From: Ulva prolifera
Lineage: Eukaryota > Chlorophyta > Ulvophyceae > Ulvales > Ulvaceae
NCBI GenBank assembly: GCA_023078555.1
Contig: CM041199.1
Span: 6,391,315 to 6,455,314 of the forward strand
DNA length: 64,000 bases
Direction: 5' to 3'
The notes beneath the pieces are model-generated. The model did not search any database. It worked only from the letters and a program-made list of their open reading frames with translations, and was not told the DNA's origin. Each line of letters opens with the position of its first letter. The stretch's first letter is position 1. Made by a program: the position numbers and the translations under genes. This document shows positions 43,940-55,874 of this stretch, in pieces.

Positions 43940-45505
43940 ATGCTCCTGCCGGACTCTGTTCACAGAACAGTCTCCGCCGCCCTCAGCACCCCCTCCGCCA
44001 CTGCACATATGGTCACTGCGGCCGCAGCCGCCCCGTTCTCTGTGTCACTGCCAGTGGGGCGCAACACGCGCATCGCTCCTCCCGCGCGAGCTGCGCGACG
44101 TGGCTATATGCATGGCGGTGCTCCGCCGAGTCGCAGCGTGCGCTGCAGCTACCGGCTCGCGAGCATCGCGTTCACGTGCCTCTTTGCTGCTCTGCTGTCG
44201 ACCGTTTCCCCGTTTACGGTGTCCGCCGCGGGTACTGGGCCGCGGCCCCTGTCAGTGACGGACCGAGGGGACCGCCTGCTTGTAGCCTCGGCAGCTGCGG
44301 GGGACCCAGACGCCGTCGCCGTCCCACCCTTCCTCGGCGAACATGCCCACGTGCGTGGCCGCGCGCCGCCAGAGGTCCAGGCCCTGTTCCAGCAATCACT
44401 GCTGCTCGACGGCGAAGCTGATGCTGATGGCGTAGGGAGCAACCGGAGGCTGATGCATGGGAAACTCAAGCCGAGGGCATACCCCAAATGTGGCGCGTGC
44501 CGCTATGTGACCTGCAACGCCAACAGGGCCTACTGCTCGGGCCATTGCAAAGCCCTTCGGACGCTTTTTTTTTGTGACAACAAGGTGGTCGGGCCGCCCG
44601 TTGGCGTGCCGCAGCCGCTGAATGCCCCAGACGAACCTGGGGAGTTGAACTACGACAGCATCAAGCCGCTCCAGGTGACGGCCGAGGGCCCGTATGTTGG
44701 CTGCGCTGTTGTAGATGGCGGAGACCCCTGCAGAGTGGCTAACGGGACGTATTCCGCCCTGAACGGCTCCGTGCCGCTGATGGAGGACGTCGCCCCGGCC
44801 ACAGGGGACCCGCTGATGGTGGACGCGACGTGCTTCTCGGGGGGCGCATCGGTCGTGCCGAGATTCTTAGGGGTTGAGCTTGGGACTTTTGACTATAATA
44901 CGGACGATCAGGGGGTTGTGGTACCGGTGGAGGACGATGACGAAAATGACTATGCGGTCGAGGTCGGCGTGTGCGTGTGCAAGTATGAGGCTGCTGGGTC
45001 TGGCGCCGTGGTTGAGGATCTGTGCATCTCTGCTGAGTCAGCCGGTGATGAGGCGGGTAGTGATGACGGCAGCGGCAATGCCGATGACGCCAGCAGCAGC
45101 CGTAGTCGTGGCACCAGGAATGTGGTTATTCTCATCAATGGAGTCAGAGTCTCTCCTCCTCCGCCTCCCCGCAGTAGTAGCGATGACCCGGAGGACGGCT
45201 CAGATGGTGGCCTGTTTCCTCCTCAGGAGGTGCAGTTCGGGAGTCGCACGATTAACATCAGCATCAGCGCAGACGCTGAGCAGGACGGCCTGGTGGCTGA
45301 TGGCCTGGTGGGTGCTGCAGAGGACTGCATCAGTGAAGACTACAATGAAGGGGACTACGATGAGAGTGTAGGTGCCGGGCCGGGAGCGGCTCCAGGTGGC
45401 GCAGATCCTTGCGCAGCAGGAAACGGGGCCAGCACCGGCCGTCGGCTGCTGTCACGGTCACGGTCAACAGGCGCTAGGAGGACGCTGCATCCAGGGGGGA
45501 TGTGA
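43940..45505 (+). CDS. Secreted Cys-motif protein with acidic, Ser/Gly/Pro-rich C-terminal half
   Basis: A single 521-residue frame. The ATG at 43940 gives a long Ala/Arg-rich leader before a hydrophobic signal at about residues 68-95 (LASIAFTCLFAALLS); a later ATG (MHGGAPPSR, residue about 57) would place that signal near the start and may be the true start. The cysteine module C-x2-C-x4-C-x6-C-x3-C-x9-C (YPKCGACRYVTCNANRAYC, GHCKALRTL) and the PYVGC and GVCVCKY blocks match the gene at 22407-23816. The tail differs: it is rich in D, E, S, G and has a PPPPPP stretch, net acidic, ending in an Arg/Ser segment. Shared late motifs (ISADAEQ and DCISEDY against ITSAAEQ and GCISDEDY) show homology to near the end. 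Function is unknown; extracellular location is inferred. Confidence 0.78.
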   Translation: MLLPDSVHRTVSAALSTPSATAHMVTAAAAAPFSVSLPVGRNTRIAPPARAARRGYMHGGAPPSRSVRCSYRLASIAFTCLFAALLSTVSPFTVSAAGTGPRPLSVTDRGDRLLVASAAAGDPDAVAVPPFLGEHAHVRGRAPPEVQALFQQSLLLDGEADADGVGSNRRLMHGKLKPRAYPKCGACRYVTCNANRAYCSGHCKALRTLFFCDNKVVGPPVGVPQPLNAPDEPGELNYDSIKPLQVTAEGPYVGCAVVDGGDPCRVANGTYSALNGSVPLMEDVAPATGDPLMVDATCFSGGASVVPRFLGVELGTFDYNTDDQGVVVPVEDDDENDYAVEVGVCVCKYEAAGSGAVVEDLCISAESAGDEAGSDDGSGNADDASSSRSRGTRNVVILINGVRVSPPPPPRSSSDDPEDGSDGGLFPPQEVQFGSRTINISISADAEQDGLVADGLVGAAEDCISEDYNEGDYDESVGAGPGAAPGGADPCAAGNGASTGRRLLSRSRSTGARRTLHPGGM

Positions 45506-45649
45506 TGATGAGCCGCGAGTGTATGTACAGACATGTGAAGCTCACGGTGTGCACAGCTGACGTTGGGGCTGCTGTACAGACTTCCACTTCCAGTCAGCTT
45601 GAATTTTCTGTCCACTGCTTGTGCAGACGGTGAGTGCTAAAGCGCATTC

Positions 45650-46020
45650 GTCGTGTTGTGCTGTGGCGCACCGGTCAAAATCATGCAGTGGCCATGCATG
45701 CTATCTGTATGTGTGCGGGCGAAACGAAACGCCCGACTTCGGTGGATATGGGTGGCCACTGTGCTGATCGTAACCTCAGCGTCCCGAGGGGAGAATATCA
45801 CACCTGCAATGCTGGCTAGCGAGACGCTGTGGATTGCTGCTTGATCTGAATATTTTTGCAATATCGCCACTATTGATCGGAGAGCATGCATAGACAATGG
45901 CTGTCTGCTGCGGCTGCCGTGTTGAATGATGAATCGCATTGTGTACTAGTAACGTATTTTGTCTGCCCAACGTAGCTGCTAGGCCTCACAACAAGTGCAG
46001 ACACCAACACGCGATGACCA
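45650..46020 (+). repeat. First copy of a local duplication
   Basis: Blocks such as GCGAAACGAAACGCCCGACT, TATCACACCTGCAATGC, TAGCGAGACGCTGTG and TTTTTGCAATA reappear in the same order at 47150-47640, with small insertions. The two copies are about 1.45 kb apart. Between them lies the R2/R1 GC-rich block. No gene is recognised in either copy. Confidence 0.7.
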
Positions 46021-46029
46021 CACCCTGAA

Positions 46030-47135
46030 AAATACCCTGACGCTGCAGCGCGCTGACCTCTCGCCACCCTGTGCCGCACCTTTCCCTCGCCAGCCGCACC
46101 GTAGCCACAGGCTACCTGTGGGCTGCACAGGCCGGTGTAGCACGGCCGCCGGTCTTGGCACCGCATCACGCGCCGCCCTCGCCCTCACCCCGAACAACCG
46201 CAGAAACCGCCGCCAACTGGACACGCTGCGTAGTTTGCCCTCTCTGGTCCACACTGCAGCCTGAAGCCTCTACCCCAGCGTGTGCGTTGTCCCCGTCCCC
46301 CTGTCGTCCCTTGACCGCCGCTGGCTTCACAAACTGCAGCTGCGCCGTACACTCCACCCCTAGGGGTGGAGTGGGCCGAGCTCGGCCCCCTCCTTCACCA
46401 GAAACGATTACCGCCCCTCTTTTTACTGAGCTCAGTGTATGTACCCCCTATCATTTGCACCTGCCGATCCGGCGCAAACCTTTCTATCTGGAGCCATGCT
46501 GCCCCCTATCTCACGTGCACCGCGCCTGACGCCACAAGGCCGCCTCCTCCCTCTTTTCGGCTGAGCCTGACCCCCGGCCTCTCACAGCACACCCCCCTCC
46601 AGACTCTATGCATGCAGCTTGCCAGCTTCCCCCCACGCATTCCTCCAGAGAGCCTACGCACCTGTCAAGCTGCCGCCCGGTCTGGCATCGCGGCTTGCCC
46701 TTGGCCTTGCACCCATGCAACGGTCAGCAGCAGCATGGGTCGACCGCGATCACGGCCGGGGTGGTACTGCATACAGGCCCCCCTGGTAGTGGGACCAAGG
46801 TATACAGCCTGCCCCCCCCCCCCCCTCACATGGGTCTGCGGCTGCCACCCGTAAACCCATACCCGCAACCCCCCAAAGCCCAGCCCAGCCTGCCCACACC
46901 ACCCGGCTGCGCCCCAATAGCGGGCCACACGCAGACGCATGGGGAGGACAGCGGCGAAGCGCGGCACGCTAGGGCCGCCACTACGACAAAGCGGACCAGG
47001 CCGCGCGCGCACGCAGCCGCCCATCAGTCATGTCGGGCGGGCGCGCAGCGCAGCTGAGGCCGGGTGGCCTGTGAGCGGCATGAGGTCATCGGACGGGACT
47101 GCCAGCCCCGTCAAAACTGCCTTGCCCGCATGGCG
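46030..47135. repeat. GC-rich block: R2 copy (empty site) joined to an inverted R1 end
   Basis: 46036-46830 is the R2 repeat without the transposon. Its bases around 46060-46085 align without a gap to the joined flanks of the CACTA element. 46840-47130 carries the inverse of the start of the R1 copy at 20063 (ACGGGACTGCCAGCCCCGTC, AACTGCCTTGCCCGC). A C tract lies at 46811-46824. No coding function is supported. Confidence 0.65.
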
Positions 47136-47139
47136 CGCC

Positions 47140-47640
47140 ATCAGCTATCTATATGTGTGTGGGCAAAACGAACTGCCCGACTGCAGTGGATCTGGGTCGG
47201 CACTGTGATCGCAACCTCAGCGCAAGGTTATCCCCTCAGGACGGACGCAAATATCACACCTGCAATGCCAGCTAGCAAGACGCTGTGCATTACTGCTTGA
47301 ACTCGACGTTTTTGCAATACTAATATTGCCACTGTGGATCGGTGTCATGACAGCGGGAACACGATTACAGTGTGGGGAGTGACTAGTCTATCTATATGCA
47401 ATCAAATACCCAACTGCGATGACTCTCTGCACAGGCCTATACATGCCATGCACAATGCACTGGACTACACAGCAACTTCTCACGACAATCGGAAAGCCTG
47501 CATAGATAATGGCTGCAGCGGCTGCCGTTTTGAGCGCTGAAGTGTTAACATTATGTAAAGTCTCTAAAATTCCATAGCTGCTAGGCTTCACAACTGGAAG
47601 CGCAAACATAAACGCGCAGTGGCCATTGGTGGCTTTACAC
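47140..47640 (+). repeat. Second copy of the local duplication
   Basis: Diverged direct copy of 45650-46020, with extra sequence around 47230 and 47340-47480. It ends with TAGCTGCTAGGCTTCACAAC, paralleling TAGCTGCTAGGCCTCACAAC near 45975. Confidence 0.7.
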
Positions 47641-47797
47641 AACGCCACAGGTGGCCACACAGCCTGCACCTGAGCTAGTGATGCGCCCCGTATCGAGTAT
47701 ACTAGTAGTTACGTCACGTCCACTTACGAGTGTGTTTACACGTCTATGATCACAGACAGCGCATGTGGTAATCTCTGTTACTTTCCTTCATGCATGT

Positions 47798-50700
47798 CTA
47801 GATCTGCTTTACCTTGTATGCGGTTGCAGGTTGCCTGTTCCGCGCTTGTTCCATGAGAGGCCGTGTGCACATGTTGCTGACTCTGCAGCCAGGGATCCGC
47901 TTGAGCTCGTCGGCGTGGTGGCAGGCCCACGCCAGTGACTGCCGCCCTGTGCAGCTCCCATGCAATTTGCATGCCATTCTCAAATTCACGCAGCATGCAG
48001 CCCGGAAATAAAAAAATCGTGCCTGTATCGGCTCAGGCTGGACAGATACAAGGAGCAAATCAACCTTGCACTGGCAATACGTTCGCGAGCATCCACTAGC
48101 CACGATACGTGCTGCAGTTATCTTCCACCACCGATGTATCCTTCATCTCCGCCTCTAGACACATACCGCGCCACATAGTGACCATCAAATCTCCACCTAC
48201 GCATCAGTGAGGGCGAACTTACGCGTCCGCCCCAGCTTGCAATCCTCGAACGACACATTGTCCGGTGACACATCCATCGCCATGGCCACCGCCGACTTGC
48301 CGCCACGGATGCGGCCCCCCACCCCCTCAACCCCGGAATCTTCCCCTGCGGCCCACACCCCGTCGCCGTGAGCGTCTACGTGGCAAGCGCGGAGGCGCAC
48401 ACGCCCCCCTGACACCACCGCGACACCTACCTCCAGCTGCTTTATCGTACAGTCGCTCAGTTCGGCCACGGCTGCGCTGCATGCGTACACTCCAGAGCGC
48501 CCCGCAAGACCCGATGGGATCCCCGGGGTGCGGGCGATATCTGCGCCGCGCAAGACGACACTGCTGCCCTCGCCATCGGCCATCACGCCGACATCGTCTT
48601 GTGTGCCGAGCGTTACGTGCACTCTGTCGCCTGTGAAGGAGGCGCCCTGAAACGCACCGACGCGGCCGTCAAACGTCGTGTCACGTGCGGACACTGTCGA
48701 GCCCGTATGCATCGCCTGGCATAAGTTGCGGCCCACAGTTTCCGGCAGCAGGGCGTGGAGCCGTCCGCCATGGAGTTCGGCTCTCGCGCCCCGCTCCACC
48801 GACAGCCGGCAGCCATGGAGAGTGACATCTTTGAGGGTGACGTGGCATTGCGGTCCTGAGCAGTCGAGGAGGGCCCCTGCAGAGCAGCGAGCAGTCACGC
48901 GGAGCTCCCTAACCTGCGATAGCAGCGTCCTAGGAGCAAATGCAGCATGCATGGTGATGGCAATGGTCGTCGGCTGCCGTGAACCTGACCCCAAAGATGC
49001 GCCGCGGATGTTGGGGCTCAAAGGCATGCGCAAATCCAGGTCCCAGTGTGTGTGCGGTGGTGCCAGTGGCCAAGTGCCTCAGCGCCAGCATAGTCCACCC
49101 GCAACCAGCCGCAGGGCAACGTTGTACACTCAGCTATACATCAGCCTGCGCTACACCGGGCGCAGCACCCCACATCCACATGCATGAGGGTGTGTTCCTC
49201 TGTGATGGCACAGCAGAATGGAGTGCGACGGAACCCCACCTTTAACACAAACCTGACGAAACTCGACCCGGCTTGAACCGCGCAGACTCATCACGCGGTC
49301 AAGAATGCGGCCATCCGATGGGGAGTCCCCTTGCAGAGAGAGCGTCACATTGGACACGATCCCGCCTCCTCGGCTGAGCTGCGCCGAGGCAGCCACCGCG
49401 ATTTTCCATGTGTCAGTGTGTGAATCTGATGAAGACTTCCAGTCTGAGGTCAGGCGCAGCTCTCGCGTTCCGCGGCCGTCGAAGTGGAAGATGCGGTCGG
49501 GCGGCCCCTCATCGAGGCGGGCAAACAGGTCCTCCACGGTATGGATCCCACTCACGTCCTGCATGGACATCAGTGCACTCACACATACAAGTAAAACATG
49601 TCATAAAATCATGGTTTATTCTCTGGAATATTAAGAAATGAAGTTCGATTGGCCGCGGAGAGGCGATCTCAGAGATGAATCAGGGATCTTGGTCCCGATT
49701 CAGCCATCGTGAGATGAAGCGATGGCCACACGTGGTGACCACGATCATGCGCTTGCATAGTACGGGGGCAGTGCTGCCACAATGACTGTCCGCACAGGGG
49801 GTGTCTGGGCGCTGTGACAGCGTATATATTGAACCTCAATGGGATCGTCGAGGTATCCCTGCTCATGACCAATCTGATTTGCCAGTGAACAATTTGTGCG
49901 ACCGGAGCCAGCCCATTCGGGCACAGCATCACTAAACCACCAAATGGAAGTGCTCCGCTTCCACATGGTCCAACACAGAAAATCGAGCCGCGTCTTCGGC
50001 ACAGCTTTGCACGTGTGGCAACTAGTACTCACCTGGTATCTGCGTGCATCCTGTACCTCCTGAGAAGGATCTCCACTAGTACTCCCGCACGGGCGTGGGT
50101 TGCCGGGTGCTGCATGATCCAAGATGGGTGCTGATGAAGGCTCAGGCTGCGATGGATGGCTGTGCTTGAGGTCACCTCCTATAGCACTCACATCCTGGCC
50201 AACCGATGCCCCTTTATCCGAGTCGGGCGCGGAATGGAGTGCTAGAGACTGTAAAGAAGCGGCTCGAGCCTCAGGCACCGGAGCTTTGGGCTCAGAGGTG
50301 CTCAAGTCCTGGCCGCCACAGCCGATGCGTGGGCCGCTGGCGGCAGCGACAGTGGCTGCGCCGACCGGCGTGATGAATCGGTTCTCCGTGCCCTCCGCCA
50401 GAAGCGCGGTGTGTACTGCTAGGAGACGCTTCTGAACCTCTGTGAGAGATGGCCTTGCATCGGCCTCGACGGCCGTCATGTCAGTGAGCAGGTCCTTCAG
50501 AGCCGGCGGTTGCACATAGTCGGGAACCGGCATTTGTGTGCCTACAAGGTACGCCAGGAGTGCGCACCACAGCTTCACAAAAGTCGTGTGGGTGTCTGTG
50601 TGTGTGTGCATGCATGCTTTCGGCCTGCAGGCTGCCGCTGCGACGGACGTTCATCGCCCACAAGCCACTCGGCTTCCATGCGTGGGGTCGACAGCATGCA

Positions 50701-53700
50701 CACACCTGACAATCGAGCATGTGACCTGGGCCCTGTCAAGCATGCAGGGTCACGCTCTGCTAGTGATCTGGCAATCAGAAATGGACACTGCATGTACAGC
50801 GCTCCTATGCATAATCTGCAACATTTTCGCAAATCATACGCACAAACACCACGACAATGACGTCCAGCGCAGGTTGTATTGTTGCAAGCAAGCGAAACTG
50901 GACCTTGTAACCCAAAGGAAAACAAGCAATTGCGGCTAGCATGCAGGACGGACATGCATGGCAGCATGTGCTGGCAGTCCGCACCAGTCATCAGCTGGAA
51001 CATGATTGCCTCCAGTGGCTCGCCCCCGAACGGGTGCACCCCTGTGGCGGCATAAAGCAGAGTGGCGCCCAGGCTGTAGATGTCACTCCGCCGCTGCCCC
51101 TTGCGCATCAACTGCTCCTTTGGTGCATAGCCCGGCGTGCCTTTTGCAACTCCAGACACAACTGACTTCTTTGTTGAAGAGTTCATTGTGGAGAGGACGC
51201 AGGAGGGGAGGTTCTTGGACAGCCCAAAGTCGGACAGCCGCACGCTGTGGGCCTCTCCCCCACATTCGCCCCGCAGCGCAAGTAGCACGTTCCCGGGGGC
51301 GAGATCGAGGTGGAGGCAGCGCGCCCGGCGGTGTACGGCCTCTAGAGCGGAGCACAGCATGAGGCCGAGGCTGACGGTGTCCACAGGTGGCAGGCCGGGG
51401 AGATTGCACTGCTGCTTGGCTCGAGGCACGAGGTCCGTGAGGGAGCCATCACACAGCTCCATCACAAGCCTGAAGCAAGCTCAACACAGTCATGGCAATT
51501 CGCAAAGCCGCCGTGCTCAGGGGCCCGGGAGGAGCCTCCTACCAGCTGACTAGTGCCTGGCGGGACTCGGAGGACTGATGGCGGGGCAAGCGAGTTCGGC
51601 ACAATGCTACGCTACTCTGGAAAGTCTAAAGAAGTAGAGATACGACCGGTGCCGTACATGCTGCACCTAGATATTAGAGTACAGACGCTACACTGGATTA
51701 GGACAGCGGATGGCAGGCGGCGCCTCTGACATCACACGCATGTGCGCACACGGGGGACCTGCCATAACCTGAAATTGGGAGCTGCATGCAGCTGCAACTT
51801 GAAGGTAGCATGCTACAGCAGGCCTTGAAGCACTGGCGAAGGAGAGAAGCCTACCACAGCTCCGTCTCCGTCCAGCAGTATCCGAGCAGCTTGCACACGT
51901 ACGGGCTCGCAACTCCCGCGATTTACGACGTCGAGACAACCTGTTTTACACTTGCCATCTCCTTCGCCCCTGCAGCCGCAGGCAGAGGGATCTGCTTCAC
52001 CGCGACCGGCCTGCCATGCAATGTGCCCTTCACCACCACGCCCTCGCCGCCGCTGCCTATAGACCCGGTCACGGCCACGTCCTCACTCCTGATGATGCGC
52101 GGCGCAAATCCATGCGCCTCCGCCGCCACTGCAACCCCCACGGACTCACTGTCGGCCAGCTGCGAGCTGGCAGTGAGTGGGCACTTGCACAGCTGGCACT
52201 GGCCACGTTCCAGCAGCTGCTGCGCTCCGGCGTGAGACACCACGAAGGCGCAGCACGGCAGCGTGACGGGCCGGAGCGGCCCCTCGGGCATGAGTGGCAC
52301 TCCCAGAACGAGGCAGGCTGTGATGGCGAGCTTCCCGGCACAGATGGCTTCATGGATTACAGACGCCCACTTCTCGTTTGTCGTCGGAGCTGCGCCTCCA
52401 TCGTTTTCGATCACTTCGTCGATCGCCTGCGAGGCGATGGCATGGCATGATCAGCACAGGCTGTTGGAACACCATGTCCAGGCCACAGTGCTAGATGATG
52501 CCACCTCAAGATATTGGGCTTAAACCTCAAGATCAATGCAACTCAGTGCTATAGGCCTGAGAATGCTGTATGCGATCGCGACTGGCCACTAGTACTGGCT
52601 GACCAGAAATGCACTGTGTCAGAAACTAGCAGCAGCCCCACAGACTGACCGTCCCAAGACATAAATATTATGAACAGCGATAACGTGTGGTGCTTGTAAA
52701 CAGTCCCTTGCAGCTGTGTCTCAGGCAGGCTAGGCGAAAGGGGCTCGCACCGCTAGAATTCTACCCTGCTGCATGGATTCTGCTGCAGTGCCGGATAAGC
52801 CCCCAGCCCTTGCGAGATACATTTTCATCTCCTTGATATCAGCACTCATGTCTCTCTGGATGCATCGATATCATCTGCTTCGAGAACGACTCAACTGTCA
52901 GCTGCAACGTGTCGACAACCTCCAGGAGGCTGTCGATGCCCTGCCCCAGGTACACCTGCAGCGTCATTGGGTCGTCGGGCCCGGTGACAGGGTGAAAATC
53001 CGAAAATTTAGGACTGATTTCAGGGCGACAGTCCTCGAAATTCTGAATAATAACTCAAGACTGACCTGCAGCGCCGCAGACCCTTGCAGCACCTTCTCCA
53101 CGCTGGTCTCGTTCAGCTCCATCATGCTCGCTTGCAGCCGCGCCATACACTGTTCGATCTGCGCGGTGCTCGCACTGGAGGCCGCAAGGGCTGAGACGGT
53201 GTCTTGCAGGTGGCTGAGGTGCGCAGCGGCGTCTGCAGAGGAGGCCTGCAGGGCGGCAGCGCGGCTCTGGAGGTCGGCGACGGCGGCGGACACGTTGGCC
53301 TCGGAGGCGACGCAGACGGTGAGCAGCGGGAGCAGCTGCTGCACCCCTCGCATGATGGCCTGAAGCCGTTCCTGCATCAAGGCCGATATTGCTGATGAAT
53401 CAGTGGTCCTAAGCCTGCACATGCAGCTCGGCCAAAACGGCTGCCCCACGCCAGAACTGTGTCGGGCGTGCGATTCACAACTGTGTTGGTCCGGCCGCGG
53501 CAACAGGATCAGCACACCCGCTGCAGCGGTGCACGTGCCAGCGTCATTGCTGCCCTATATGTTCATGCATGCACATCATGCATGCTGCACATATAAAAGC
53601 TTGAGTGATGCTGAGATGTGACGAGGGCTCCGGAGGGACAGTGCGGCGATGTGGTGCGCTGTCGCTTCCGAGGCATGCATGCTGTCACAGGCCCACATGC

Positions 53701-54760
53701 ATACGTACTACTACAGTATACACGCCCCTGCAGAGCTAGCAGCTGCCGCAGGCCCCAGGCACCGGAGCCAGACTCTTGGCGGTGCCTCAGTACGAGCCCA
53801 CACCGGGTCGGCATATAGACGCGTGTCTACAACTGCAGACCACAATCTCTGCCCCATGCATGCGCGCGCCGGCGATAAACATTACACACTACCATCTGCA
53901 CCGGCGCTGTGAATGTGTGCAGTAAAGGCTCGGCCTACTGTGGGGGAGGGCGGGGGGGGGAAAGGGGGGGAGGTGGAGGTGGGGTTGGGTCTGTGGCACA
54001 TGTACGCGTGGGATATACTCTTGATACCAAAACTGTCCAAAGGAGGCTCCACCGCTGGCGATTGCAAGCAGTCAGCTGCCAGGTGCGAGCCAAGCTGCAG
54101 CTGAACTCAGACTGAAGAATTGCCGGGACGCACCCCCTCGCTGCGAACGTGGAAGACGCTTACGCAGACGTCCCTGGCCGCGTACTTGTCGCACTTGGAC
54201 TTGGCGGTGGCCACCAGGGCCGCGAGCTCGCGTACCATCCGCATGTTCCGGAACACTGCCTCTGATGGCCTCCAGCGTTCGCGCAACATTGCTCATGAAC
54301 CTGCACCAGACATCCACTGCGCATGCAGAACAAATACACATAGGTTACAATGCACGATGATCCGATGACCAAAGCAGCCATGAGCGCGACTCACGATCTG
54401 CGCTGCATTACCAAAGAGTAAACGGGAGAAGAAAAACACTGCACCTTCAGCTGCAGTTCAGCTGCCTGCAGGGTGTGCGCGCGTCGACAAGTGGTCGACA
54501 CGAGCCTGACGCCTTGCGGCTGACTCTTTGTGGCTTTAGCTGTTCCGATAGTAAGTTTTGCTGCTGAGCTGGAGCAAGCATGGCACAGAAAGAAAAAGGA
54601 TGGCAACGTACAGAGCGAAGCTCTTCCGATCGCCGTCCCGACTTCGATACAGTTTGAACAGAGCCACCACTTCATTGATGATCGTGCCAGCAACCTTGTC
54701 AACTCCAGGAATGCCTGTCGCAGAGGAAATGCCTGACGCAACAGCTGCCGCAGCTGCAGT
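47798..54760 (-). CDS. Helical/coiled-coil, U-box-like, protein kinase and beta-helix fusion protein
   Basis: Chained exons: 54760-54612 (helical, GVDKVAGTIINEVVALFKL), a helical piece in 54290-54160 (VRELAALVATAKSKCDKYAARD), 53371-53066 (coiled coil), about 52955-52850 (LGQGIDSLLEVVDTLQLTVE), 52426-51952, about 51925-51855, 51469-50985, 50541-50033, 49558-49253, 48913-48223 and 48111-47798. In 52426-51952 a U-box/RING-like segment (LPCCAFVVSHAGAQQLL then CQLCKCPL) precedes the kinase N-lobe (GSGGEG loop, VAVKQI lysine). Later exons give KLLGYC, LVMELCDGSL, the catalytic loop HLDLAPGNVLL, DFG, GYAPKEQ in place of APE, and SDIYSLG. So the kinase looks active. The last exons form right-handed beta-helix repeats. 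The 5' end, the second junction and a 39-base candidate intron near 51940 are unresolved. The join of kinase to beta-helix rests on matching phase-0 splice sites at 50033 and 49558. Confidence 0.6.
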
Positions 54761-55259
54761 CTGCATGTCGCTGCGGCAATTGGTGACCCGAAAGGGCGCA
54801 GCGGACGCTCGAGCAGGCGTGATATGTCAAATAATCCCCAGTGTATCAGAGGATTGCCACACGGCGACGGTCTTGGTGCGTGAGAGGCTGTCGTCCAAGT
54901 ACCGCGATCGGACTTCAGATCTGGCGAAGGTGCTCTGTTCACCTGATGTCACAGGCCACGCGAGTCAACATTCAAATCATCTCGCAGGAGAACTTTATTG
55001 ATCATCTGGGCTGCCAGCACCTCTGGGTGCGTTGCGCGGAGTCATGCGCCGCGAGCTCCCAGCTACAGGTGCGCTCGACGCAGCACCGGTACCGCGCTCG
55101 TCTGACCTGTCTCAAGTGCACGCCGACCTGCAGGCCATTGCAAAGCTACAGTCGCGTATCAAACGCTGCGTGCGGCAGTCGCTGAGGTCGCGTGAAGTGG
55201 CTTGGCCGCACCCGTACTCCAGGTTGCATGCACGGAGACTGCTGGAGCAGGGTCCTCAC

Positions 55260-55513
55260 GCGGCCACGCGTGCCGAAGCGTGGACCGACTCACGATGGTG
55301 ACAGCCACGTCTCGCACCGCCATTCGCTTCTCAGTGACGGCGCCGGGCGCAGGCGGAAGCTTGCTGTCAATGCATGTGCCCCACGCACAGGATCCGGAAG
55401 GCAGTACAGCTCTGTCTCGAGATCAAGCTTACACCTCCTGCAACAGACAATACGCGGTGCATGTCCACCTGCCGCCTGGCGGTTCTGGGAATCATACATA
55501 TTCGAACGCGTGA
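55260..55513 (+). CDS. Possible exon of an unidentified plus-strand gene
   Basis: A plus-strand frame reads DRLTMVTATSRTAIRFSVT and later DPEGSTALSRDQAYTS up to a stop at 55513. Just upstream, around 55090-55190, another frame encodes an amphipathic helix (LQAIAKLQSRIKRCVRQ). The residue mix looks like protein, but no domain and no convincing splice chain were found. It may be chance. Confidence 0.2.
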
Positions 55514-55571
55514 CACCCACAGATGCGGACGGACCCCGCTACGTATGCACCGCACATAGTGCTGACGGCAT

Positions 55572-55609
55572 GCCATACATGTCGCTGCCGCGGCAGCGAC
55601 ATGTATGGC
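55572..55609. repeat. Perfect 38-bp palindrome
   Basis: GCCATACATGTCGCTGCCG is followed without spacer by its exact complement. Such an arrangement can form a cruciform or mark the end of a foldback element. No flanking target duplication was found. Confidence 0.9.
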
Positions 55610-55874
55610 GGCAACACTGCGGCCTCAGCTTGTGCATTCGCACCAAATCCCCAAATGCGAGGGCCTGCATGGCTGCTGGCCATGTAGGCCTCGCTGCGAG
55701 TGTGGAACACTGCGCGTTGGCGCCGCACTAACGCATGTGCACATGCGAGTCAGAATGAGAACGCCCGGACGCTGGAGCGCTCATAGACACATTTGCACAC
55801 GAATCTCCACATGAGGCGCTCGAGCTCCTTTTTGTGCTCCTCCACCGCCGGCAGTACCGTTACTAGACCTCGAA

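Noticed and set aside
48265-48636. Plus-strand frames opposite the beta-helix exons of the kinase gene
   Set aside because: They are shadows of the GC-rich minus-strand coding exons.
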